Shown here in pieces: positions 30,164 to 37,886 of a stretch of 64,000 nt of DNA (position 1 is the stretch's first letter; every line of letters begins with the position of its first letter). A program made the translations under genes and the position numbers. Below the pieces are notes generated by a model. That model searched no databases, was not told where the DNA came from, and saw nothing but the letters and a program-made list of their open reading frames with translations. Origin of the DNA: JBGQOJ01 sp052119585 (lineage in GTDB: Bacteria; Pseudomonadota; Alphaproteobacteria; Rhodobacterales; Rhodobacteraceae); assembly GCF_052119585.1 (NCBI RefSeq), contig NZ_JBGQOJ010000001.1, forward strand, positions 310,001-374,000, written 5' to 3'.

Positions 30164-30976
30164 TCAGGGGCGCAGGAATTTTGCGCCGTTCGGGCTGGCG
30201 CGGCCCTCTATCGTCAGACGGCGCACAACCGGCTCGATCCGCTTTACCGGGCTTTCGGTCGCTTCCATTTCGGCGATCAACAGCTTTAGCGGCCCCTCGA
30301 CCGAGGTTCCAATGGCCACATTCGCACTGTCCATCCGTGCCTTGGCCGACACGACAGAGACGATCTGCGCCTCGCCGTTTTCGAACATGAAGACAGGCGC
30401 GCCGGAAGACCCGAAATCAACATCGCAGGACAGGATAAGCGTTCCACTTTGCGCGTCCAACACATGGCAGACCTCTTGCAATGACGGCGCCTCGGCGCGA
30501 TCTTTGGCATAGGATACAACGCCCACCTCGTCGCCCCGGTTGGGCTGCGCGTGGATTTTATAGGGCGTGATGCTTTGGTTGCGGATCGGGTGGGTCAGCT
30601 GCAAAAGCGCGACGTCATTGCGAACCCGTTCGACATCAAGGGCGGTGTCATAGACATAGGCCGGATGGATCACCGCGCGCTTCACATCCCGGTAGGACGA
30701 GGCGCGACCATTGCGCAGATCTGCCAGAAACTCGACCGTCGTGGGGTCGATCGGGTCGCGCGTTTCCTTGTTGTAAAGGCAATGTGCGGCGGTCAGCACC
30801 AGATCGGGCGCAATCAGCGCACCGGTGCAAAACCCGGCACCGCCGATATTCAGGCGGCCCACGGCCTCCCATCCTTTGCTGTCATCGCCCGTCACAAGCG
30901 ACCTAAGCCTGCTTTCGGCCGGAACCGCGCTGGAAAGTCCGGCCAAAGCCACCGAAAGGATAAGAAGTAAACGCAT
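30164..30976 (-). CDS. Secreted trypsin-like serine protease (S1)
   Basis: 270 residues with a signal peptide (about 1-20). Catalytic triad positions fit: His in LTAAHC (about 65), Asp in NDVALLQL (about 121) and Ser in FGSSGAPV (about 191). The usual GDSGG is changed to GSSGA, a variant seen in V8/trypsin-like bacterial proteases. Four or more cysteines could form disulfides (CTGA...AAHC, CHVL...LSCD). Probably a periplasmic quality-control or extracellular enzyme. Monocistronic. Confidence 0.88.
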   Translation of the reverse strand: MRLLLILSVALAGLSSAVPAESRLRSLVTGDDSKGWEAVGRLNIGGAGFCTGALIAPDLVLTAAHCLYNKETRDPIDPTTVEFLADLRNGRASSYRDVKRAVIHPAYVYDTALDVERVRNDVALLQLTHPIRNQSITPYKIHAQPNRGDEVGVVSYAKDRAEAPSLQEVCHVLDAQSGTLILSCDVDFGSSGAPVFMFENGEAQIVSVVSAKARMDSANVAIGTSVEGPLKLLIAEMEATESPVKRIEPVVRRLTIEGRASPNGAKFLRP

Positions 30977-31033
30977 CTGCCCGCCTGTTTTTCTATGCCT
31001 TATATCGCAGGTCCGGCAAAAGTGGGGCAGAAA

Positions 31034-32359
31034 TTATCGCAATATGGGCACAGTATTCCCGCGGGCAGCATACCCTTCGGTCAAGGCCGGTGGTTTCGGC
31101 CCGCCCGTCGCCCAGTCGATCAGTTCGACCGTATGCACAATCGGGATTTCGGTGGCCGATCCGATCTGCATCATACACCCGATATTGCCGGCGGAAATGA
31201 TGTCGGGGTTCTTGGCCTCCAGCGTCTGGACCTTGCGCGCCTTCAACTGCTTTGAGATTTCGGGCTGCATCAGGTTATAGGTGCCCGCCGAACCACAGCA
31301 CAGATGACTGTCGGCAGGTTCCACCACCTCGAAACCGACCTTTTTCAGCAGGGTTTTGGGGTATGTCTTGATCTGCTGGCCATGCTGCAGCGAACAGGCG
31401 GCGTGATAGGCCACGCGCAGCCCTTTTGGCGCGCCATCCGGGACGTCCAGCTTCATCAGAACCTCGGAGATATCCATCGCGATGGCGGCAACCGCAGCGG
31501 CCTCTTTCGCCAGGGGTTCATTGCGGAACATATGCCCGTAGTCCTTGACCGTGGTGCCGCAGCCGCTGGTGTTGATGACAATCGCGTCCAGCCCGCCATG
31601 CGCCATCTCGCGGGTCCAGGCGGTGATATTCCGCGCCGCAGTCGCGTGGCTCTCGCTGGTTTTGCCCATGTGATGGGTCAGCGCCCCGCAACAGCCCTGA
31701 CCTTCTGCAATCACCACGTCGCAGCCCAGCCGCTGCAAGACGCGGATCGTGGCGTCGTTGATATCGGTGTTCAACGCACGCTGGGCACAGCCCGTCATCA
31801 GTGCAACCCGCATCTTGCGCGGCGAGGCCGCCACAAAGGTCTGCGGATCGTCATTGCGCGAGACCGGCGGGATTTGTTTCGGCGCCATTTCCAGCATCGC
31901 CCGCAACCGTGCGTCAGGCATAAGGAACGCAAAGGGCCGCCCGATCTTGGCCCCCAAAAGCGCCAGCCGGAACCGCGACGGATAGGGCAGGATACGCGCC
32001 AGAACCCAGCGCAACAGGCGGTCACCCAACGGCCGCTTGTAGGTCTGCTCGATATATTCGCGCGCGTGATCCACCAGATGCATATAGTGCACCCCCGACG
32101 GGCAGGTCGTCATGCAGGCCAGACAGGACAGGCAGCGGTCGATGTGTTTGACGGTTTTCTCGTCTGCGGGGCGGCCATTTTCCAGCATATCCTTGATCAG
32201 GTAAATGCGCCCGCGCGGGCTGTCCAATTCGTCGCCCAGCACCTGATAGGTGGGGCAGGTCGCGGTGCAGAATCCACAGTGAACGCAGCTGCGCAGGATC
32301 TCGTTCGACCGCTGGATCGCGGGATCTTTCAGTTGGTCCGGGCTGAATGTCGTTTGCAT
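31034..32359 (-). CDS. glcF: Glycolate oxidase iron-sulfur subunit
   Basis: 441 residues. Two ferredoxin-type 4Fe-4S motifs are at the N-terminus (CVHCGFCTATCP about 26-37 and CLSCLACMTTCP about 74-85). Two cysteine-rich CCG domains follow, with GCCG and CCGSAG near the end. It passes electrons from GlcDE to the quinone pool. It is third in the glcDEF order, 13 bp after glcE. Confidence 0.95.
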   Translation of the reverse strand: MQTTFSPDQLKDPAIQRSNEILRSCVHCGFCTATCPTYQVLGDELDSPRGRIYLIKDMLENGRPADEKTVKHIDRCLSCLACMTTCPSGVHYMHLVDHAREYIEQTYKRPLGDRLLRWVLARILPYPSRFRLALLGAKIGRPFAFLMPDARLRAMLEMAPKQIPPVSRNDDPQTFVAASPRKMRVALMTGCAQRALNTDINDATIRVLQRLGCDVVIAEGQGCCGALTHHMGKTSESHATAARNITAWTREMAHGGLDAIVINTSGCGTTVKDYGHMFRNEPLAKEAAAVAAIAMDISEVLMKLDVPDGAPKGLRVAYHAACSLQHGQQIKTYPKTLLKKVGFEVVEPADSHLCCGSAGTYNLMQPEISKQLKARKVQTLEAKNPDIISAGNIGCMMQIGSATEIPIVHTVELIDWATGGPKPPALTEGYAARGNTVPILR

Positions 32360-32372
32360 GATGTCCTCGGGG

Positions 32373-33500
32373 TCAGGCCATCAGGCCGGGGTTCAGAATG
32401 CCACGCGGATCGAATTGCGCCCGCAGCCCTGCTGTAATCGCGGCCAGGGCCGCCGGTTCGGGCTGGAATGTGCCCAGCCTGGTTTTGGTTTCGGCACTGG
32501 CGCGGATGATCGTCGCATGGCCGTTGAAACCGGCCAGTCTGGCCCGCACATCCGTGCCCTGTGGCACCTCTGCCCAGATCAAACCACCGGCCCAGTCGTA
32601 AACCACCTTTGCCCCGTCCAGCCGCGCGGCAATCTGCGGCCCGTCGCCCGGCTTGACCGACAGCCGCCAGACGTCACCATCCGTGCCGTGGAATGCCGCG
32701 ACATCGCGCACCTGCGCCCAGTCTTTCGCGCCCGTCACGGGGTCGGTACCGCATTCGACATCGCCAAAGCCCTGCAACAGCGCCCGCAGCTTTTCGCTAC
32801 GATACGCCACAGACGCCTCGAACCCTTCGATGCGGATCATCGTCACCGGATGCCCGTCCGGCCCCACGGGCAAATGCGCGGCCCCCGTCACCTCGAAGGG
32901 CGACCCGATGGCCATCGACAGCGCGCGCACCGCCTCGGCATCCGACAACCCGTTGATCCGCAACACGCCCGTGCAATCGACATTCGGCAGCACCTTGAAC
33001 GCCACCTCGGTCAGCACCCCCAGCGTGCCATAGCTTCCGGCCATCAGCTTCACCAGATCATAGCCCGTGACGTTTTTCATCACGCGGCCACCGTTCTTGA
33101 CGATGGTGCCGCGCCCGTCGACATAGCGCACACCGATCAGATAATCGCGGCACGCGCCCGCCTGAACCCGGCGCGGCCCCGATACATTGGCAGCCACAAC
33201 GCCACCAATCGTAGGATGGCCGCCCGTGCCCAGCAATCCGCGATGATCCATCGGCTCGAATGGCAGGCGCTGGTTGTCGGCGGCCAATGCGGCCTCGATC
33301 TCGGCCAAAGGCGTGCCGGCCCCCGCGACAATCGTCAGCGACCCCGGCTCGTACAGGCTGATCCCGCTCAAACCGCCGGTTTCCAGAACGGCACCCGTCA
33401 CAGGGTTGCCAACGGGGCGCGTGCCTCCCCCGGTGATCCGCACCGCACCTGTCGCAGTCGCGACCGCCTCGGCCATCTGGGCCTCGTCATTGGGTCTCAT
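32373..33500 (-). CDS. glcE: Glycolate oxidase FAD-binding subunit
   Basis: 375 residues, an FAD_binding_4 protein. The N-terminal part carries ITGGGTRP and the flavin loop GLLGTGGHPTIGGVVAANVSGP (in part), with NVTGYDLVKLMAGSYGTLGV further on. It works in complex with GlcD and GlcF to oxidise glycolate to glyoxylate at the inner membrane. It lies 82 bp after glcD, the gap holding motif copy E. Confidence 0.94.
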   Translation of the reverse strand: MRPNDEAQMAEAVATATGAVRITGGGTRPVGNPVTGAVLETGGLSGISLYEPGSLTIVAGAGTPLAEIEAALAADNQRLPFEPMDHRGLLGTGGHPTIGGVVAANVSGPRRVQAGACRDYLIGVRYVDGRGTIVKNGGRVMKNVTGYDLVKLMAGSYGTLGVLTEVAFKVLPNVDCTGVLRINGLSDAEAVRALSMAIGSPFEVTGAAHLPVGPDGHPVTMIRIEGFEASVAYRSEKLRALLQGFGDVECGTDPVTGAKDWAQVRDVAAFHGTDGDVWRLSVKPGDGPQIAARLDGAKVVYDWAGGLIWAEVPQGTDVRARLAGFNGHATIIRASAETKTRLGTFQPEPAALAAITAGLRAQFDPRGILNPGLMA

Positions 33501-33514
33501 TGGCCCTGCCTTTT

Positions 33515-33535
33515 CTTTGTTCCCCGAAAATCCTC
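33515..33535 (-). repeat. Intergenic motif copy E
   Basis: On the minus strand it reads AGGATTTTCGGGGAACAAAG, between glcD and glcE inside the operon. Confidence 0.5.
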
Positions 33536-33582
33536 GGGGGTGAATGCGCCACGGGCGCAGAGGGGGCAGACAGCCCCCTGCC

Positions 33583-35016
33583 TTACGCCGCCCGCCGCGT
33601 CGCCGTCGATTTCAGTGGAAATACCTTTGCAGGGTTCAGCAACCATGACGGATCAAAGACGTCCTTGACCCGCAGTTGCGCCTCCAGATCATCCGCTGTG
33701 AACTGGTCATACATCAGATCCCGCTTCTCGATCCCCACGCCATGCTCGCCGGTCAGGCATCCGCCCACCTCGACGCATAGCCGCAAAATATCCGCGCCCA
33801 TCGCCTCGCACAGCTCCAGATCGCCGGGCTTGTTGGCATCGAACAGGATCAGCGGGTGCATGTTGCCATCGCCCGCGTGAAACACATTGCCGACACCCAG
33901 ACCGTATTCCTTGCTCAACTCACCGATCCGCTTCAAGACATAGGGCAACGAGGACACCGGGATCGTTCCGTCAAGACACATGTAATCGTTGATCTGCCCC
34001 ATGGCGCCGAATGCAGATTTGCGCCCCAGCCAGATGGCCTTGCTTTCCTCTTCGGATTTGCTCTCGCGCAGCTCGACAGGGTTATGGCCCCGCGCGATCT
34101 GCATGATGACGCCCAATTGCTCGTCGATCTCGGCGGGCGATCCTTCGACCTCGATAATCAGCAGCGCCTCGCAGATCGGATAGCCCGCGTGGGCAAAGGC
34201 CTCGGTGGCCTCGATGACGGGGCGGTCCATGAACTCGATCGCCACGGGCAGAACGCCCGCCTTGATGATGTCGGACACGCAGGCCCCCGCAACCTCGTTG
34301 CTGTCAAAGGCCACCAGCACCGGCCGCGCCCCTTCGGGCTTGCGCAAAATCCGCAGGGTGGCCTCGGTCACGACGCCCAGCTGCCCTTCGGACCCGCAAA
34401 TCACCCCCAACAGGTCAAGCCCGCCCGAATCAAGATGCGCACCGCCGATTTCGACGATCGTGCCATCCATCATCACCATGGTGACGCCCATCAGGTTGTT
34501 CGTGGTCACGCCATATTTCAGGCAATGCGCCCCGCCCGAATTCATCGCGATGTTGCCCGCGATCGCACAGGCAAGCTGCGACGACGGATCGGGGGCATAA
34601 AAGAAATCGTTTTCCTCTACGGCGCCGGTCACGCTCAGGTTTGTGCGCCCGGTCTGGACCCGGATAAAGCGGTTGTCGTAGTCGGTTTCCAGAACGTCGT
34701 TCAGCCGTGCAACGCCAAGAATGACACAGTCCGCCGTGGGCAATGCCCCGCCAGCAAGCGATGTGCCCGACCCGCGCGGCACGACTGGAACGCCCTCTTC
34801 GAAACAGATTTTCAGCACCGCAGCGACCTGTTCCGTCGTCGACGGCAGAACCGCGCAAAGCGGCGGGCATTTATAGGCGGTCAGGGCGTCGCATTCATAG
34901 GCGCGGGTTTCCGTTTCGTCATGGATCACCGCATCGCGCGGCAACACGGATTGCAAACGCGCGACCAGCATGGCTTTTTTCTGGATAACCATCTGGTTTG
35001 GGACTGGCATTTCCAT
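33583..35016 (-). CDS. glcD: Glycolate oxidase catalytic subunit
   Basis: 477 residues, FAD-linked oxidase of the vanillyl-alcohol-oxidase fold. The FAD site is VPRGSGTSLAGGALP (about 78-92), and HAGDGNMHPLI and GEHGVGIEKR lie in the C-terminal half. Length is close to E. coli GlcD. Start is ATG 35016 or 35010 (MEMPVPNQ); AAGGG stands about 12 bases before the first. It heads glcDEF and is controlled by the promoter/operator described at 35038-35076. No glcC gene is adjacent. Confidence 0.95.
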   Translation of the reverse strand: MEMPVPNQMVIQKKAMLVARLQSVLPRDAVIHDETETRAYECDALTAYKCPPLCAVLPSTTEQVAAVLKICFEEGVPVVPRGSGTSLAGGALPTADCVILGVARLNDVLETDYDNRFIRVQTGRTNLSVTGAVEENDFFYAPDPSSQLACAIAGNIAMNSGGAHCLKYGVTTNNLMGVTMVMMDGTIVEIGGAHLDSGGLDLLGVICGSEGQLGVVTEATLRILRKPEGARPVLVAFDSNEVAGACVSDIIKAGVLPVAIEFMDRPVIEATEAFAHAGYPICEALLIIEVEGSPAEIDEQLGVIMQIARGHNPVELRESKSEEESKAIWLGRKSAFGAMGQINDYMCLDGTIPVSSLPYVLKRIGELSKEYGLGVGNVFHAGDGNMHPLILFDANKPGDLELCEAMGADILRLCVEVGGCLTGEHGVGIEKRDLMYDQFTADDLEAQLRVKDVFDPSWLLNPAKVFPLKSTATRRAA

Positions 35017-35037
35017 CGCGACACCCTTTTAATGACT

Positions 35038-35076
35038 AATTGGTAATTTAATATAACCAATTTAACCGTCTGGCAA
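35038..35076 (-). promoter_or_regulatory. glcD promoter with inverted-repeat operator
   Basis: On the minus strand, TTGCCA (35076-35071), 17 bases and TATTAA (35053-35048) make a good sigma-70-like promoter for glcD. The inverted repeat AATTGGT (35038-35044) and ACCAATT (35056-35062) flanks the -10 box with an 11-base spacer. The half-sites are those of GntR/FadR-family repressors such as PdhR and LldR, but the usual spacer there is 3 bases. Confidence 0.6.
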
Positions 35077-35105
35077 GTTATTTGAAACATGTCTAGTCTT
35101 CTGCC

Positions 35106-35804
35106 ATGGAACTCATGGATCGTCTTCAGTTTTTTGGCCCGCTTGACCTTGCCGCATTGGCAGTTCTTGCGATTGCGTATCTGGGAACAGGATGGCTGAT
35201 CGAAAACGCATCCGCCGCACGCCCTTCGGTTTCGGTGCTGATGGCCGATTATCGCCGCGAATGGATGCGCCAGTTCGTGACCCGCCAACCCCGCATTTTC
35301 GACGCGACGATCCTTGGAAATCTGCGGCAGGGAACCACGTTCTTTGCCTCGGGGTGCATGATCGCCATCGGCGCGGGGCTTGCGCTTGTCGGAAATACAG
35401 AGCGTTTGCTGGGCCTTGCACAGGACCTGTCGCTTGAAAACGCACCCTCTGTCGTCTGGGAGGTAAAGCTGCTGGTGATCTTGCTGTTCGTGGCCAATGC
35501 GTTTTTGAAATTCGTCTGGTCGCATCGGCTGTTCGGCTATTGCTCTGTCATCATGGCTGCTGTCCCGAACGAGCCAGACGATCCAGTCGCCCTGCCCCGC
35601 GCCGCCCAAGCCGGAGAGATCAACATCACCGCCGCGCGCAGCTTCAATCGCGGCCTCCGGTCGCTCTATTTCGCGCTTGGGACGCTGGCCTGGCTTCTTG
35701 GGCCGGTGCCGCTGGTGTTTTCGACCCTCGGCACGGTTCTGGTGCTGTGGCGGCGCGAGTTTTCATCCGATTCCCGTGCCGTCCTTATGGGTCAGCCTGA
35801 CTGA
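35106..35804 (+). CDS. DUF599-family membrane protein
   Basis: 232 residues with four hydrophobic segments and the DUF599 pattern: GPLDLAALAVLAIAY at the start, GTTFFASGCMIAIG, FVWSHRLFGYCSVIM and a long final helix pair. Inner-membrane protein of unknown function. It is divergent from glcD and converges on the VWA-GATase gene with 9 bp between stops. Confidence 0.88.
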   Translation: MELMDRLQFFGPLDLAALAVLAIAYLGTGWLIENASAARPSVSVLMADYRREWMRQFVTRQPRIFDATILGNLRQGTTFFASGCMIAIGAGLALVGNTERLLGLAQDLSLENAPSVVWEVKLLVILLFVANAFLKFVWSHRLFGYCSVIMAAVPNEPDDPVALPRAAQAGEINITAARSFNRGLRSLYFALGTLAWLLGPVPLVFSTLGTVLVLWRREFSSDSRAVLMGQPD

Positions 35805-35813
35805 CTGCCCCGA

Positions 35814-37886
35814 CTACCGGCGCCCCTCTCGCAGCCAAGCACCAACAGTCAGCAGCGCCGCCAGCAGCAGGAACAACCATGCGGGCACCAAAGATGTCAG
35901 GGTGACATCGGCGGTCACATAGGCGTCGCGCGGGGTGATCCCGATCCAGCCGCGCCCGGCTGCGGGACGGCCCGCGCGCACCTCCCGCAGGTCAGGCACG
36001 CCATCCTCCAGCGCCATGATGCCGCCGCGTGTCGCACCGACAGTTTGCGCCAGCTTGTCGCCCGTGGCGATGGTTTCCTCGAACTCGCGCGGGGCTGCGG
36101 GGCCAAGCGCCACCACCGCCTCAAGGTCGTCCTGCTTTAGCCGGTACAGCCCGATGTCCGGCCCCTGGAATACGGTCTGATAACGCCCTGGCGACACTTC
36201 CTCCAGTGGGACTGTCACGGTGGAGCCGTCGGGCAGGGTCACGTCGACACTGCGCGGCCCCTCGGCAAGCGAACGGCGGATGATCGTCATGCTCTGCCCC
36301 GTCGCCTCAGCCCAAAGCGCCTCTTCCTCCAGCTCCGGTTCTTTCATCATCCAGTGCGCCAGACGCCGCAACAGCTCCAGCTGCGGGCCACCGCCCTCGA
36401 ACCCGCGGTTCCATAGCCATGCATGATCCGAGGCCAGCAGCGCGATGCGCCCTTCGCCGACGCGGTCCAGCACCAGCAGCGGCTTGTCGTCGATCCCACT
36501 CATGACCGTCGCACCGGCGGTTGCCTGCATGTCGATCTGGCGGAACCACCGCCCCCATCCGGGGCCTGTCCCGCCTTCGACCTCGGGCGCGAAATCTTCC
36601 AATCCGGCGGTCACCGGATGCCGCTGCCCCAGATCGGTCACCAGTGGGGTAAAGCCCTGGTCTATCACGCGGCTGGTCGGCGAAGCGGGCAGAACATCCC
36701 CCAAAGGCGAGCGATACAGGCTGTCGGCCGAGGCAAAATCCGGCCCCGCAGCCACCAGAACGGCCCCGCCCCGTGTCACATAGTCCCGCACGTTTTCCAG
36801 ATAGAGCGTGGGCAGAATGCCGCGCCGTTTGTAGCGGTCGAAAATGATCAGGTCGAATTCGTCGATCTTGTCGATGAACAGTTCGCGGGTGGGAAAGGCG
36901 ATCAGCGACAGTTCCGAAACCGGCACACCGTCCTGCTTTTCGGGCGGGCGCAGGATGGTGAAATGCACAAGATCGACGCTGCTGTCGGACTTCAGCAGGT
37001 TGCGCCATGTCCGCTCTCCAGGGTGCGGTTCGCCCGACACCAGAAGCACGCGAAGACGGTCGCGCACGCCATTGATCTGCACGACGGCGGCATTGTTCCG
37101 GTCGGTCAGCTCTCCCTCGGCGGCGGGCACGCTGAACTGGATCACGTTCATGCCGCCATGGGGCAAGGTCACAGGCAGTTCCAGATCCTGCCCGATCGGC
37201 ACGCGGTAGGATTGCGCCGCCTCTCCGTCGATCGAAATTTCCAGATCGGCCAGGGCATCCTGACGCACAGGCGCCGCCCCCTGATCGTCGATCCGCAGGG
37301 TCAAGGTCACCGCCTCGCCCAGAATCGCAAAGGCGGGCGCGTTGGTGATGCTTAGCCTGCGGTCCCAATCGGTCGCATGGCCCGTCAACAAAAGGTGCAG
37401 CGGCGCGGGCAGATCAGGGGCGCGGTCCAGATCGTGCAACTGCCCGTCGCTGAGCAGGATGATCCCGGCGATGCGCGCGCGCGGCTCTTCGGCCAGCGCA
37501 CCCGACACCGCGGTCATCAACAAAGTGCCCTGATCGCCGTCGCCGTCGCCCAAGCTGACGATGCGCAATTCGGTATCGCGCCGCGCCGCGATCTGGCGGG
37601 TCAGGTTCTCTATGGCGGCGGTGTTCTGGGCCGTGCGGTCGGACAGGCCCTGACTGGCGCTTTCATCGACGACCAACAGCACAATATCGCTAAGCGGCGC
37701 GCGGTCCTCTGTCTGCAAGGACGGGTTCGCCAACGCGCCAAGCAGAACCGCCGCCGCCAACCCGCGCAGCCACCAGCCATTCAGCCCGCGCCACAGGGCA
37801 ACCCCCAGAAACACAACCACCAACAGCGCCGCCAGAGCCAACAGCGCCGCCGGCACAAGAGGGTCAAAGATCACATGTTCTGTCAT
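35814..37886 (-). CDS. Membrane protein with VWA and glutamine-amidotransferase-like domains
   Basis: 690 residues. Two membrane helices are at the N-terminus (about 10-55) and one at the C-terminus (about 662-682). A VWA-like domain has the MIDAS pattern VVDESASQ (about 72-79). A class I GATase-like fold at about 275-520 has no evident catalytic Cys. It is last of four overlapping genes (moxR operon). It probably carries a periplasmic sensor or ligand domain; function is unknown. Confidence 0.8.
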   Translation of the reverse strand: MTEHVIFDPLVPAALLALAALLVVVFLGVALWRGLNGWWLRGLAAAVLLGALANPSLQTEDRAPLSDIVLLVVDESASQGLSDRTAQNTAAIENLTRQIAARRDTELRIVSLGDGDGDQGTLLMTAVSGALAEEPRARIAGIILLSDGQLHDLDRAPDLPAPLHLLLTGHATDWDRRLSITNAPAFAILGEAVTLTLRIDDQGAAPVRQDALADLEISIDGEAAQSYRVPIGQDLELPVTLPHGGMNVIQFSVPAAEGELTDRNNAAVVQINGVRDRLRVLLVSGEPHPGERTWRNLLKSDSSVDLVHFTILRPPEKQDGVPVSELSLIAFPTRELFIDKIDEFDLIIFDRYKRRGILPTLYLENVRDYVTRGGAVLVAAGPDFASADSLYRSPLGDVLPASPTSRVIDQGFTPLVTDLGQRHPVTAGLEDFAPEVEGGTGPGWGRWFRQIDMQATAGATVMSGIDDKPLLVLDRVGEGRIALLASDHAWLWNRGFEGGGPQLELLRRLAHWMMKEPELEEEALWAEATGQSMTIIRRSLAEGPRSVDVTLPDGSTVTVPLEEVSPGRYQTVFQGPDIGLYRLKQDDLEAVVALGPAAPREFEETIATGDKLAQTVGATRGGIMALEDGVPDLREVRAGRPAAGRGWIGITPRDAYVTADVTLTSLVPAWLFLLLAALLTVGAWLREGRR

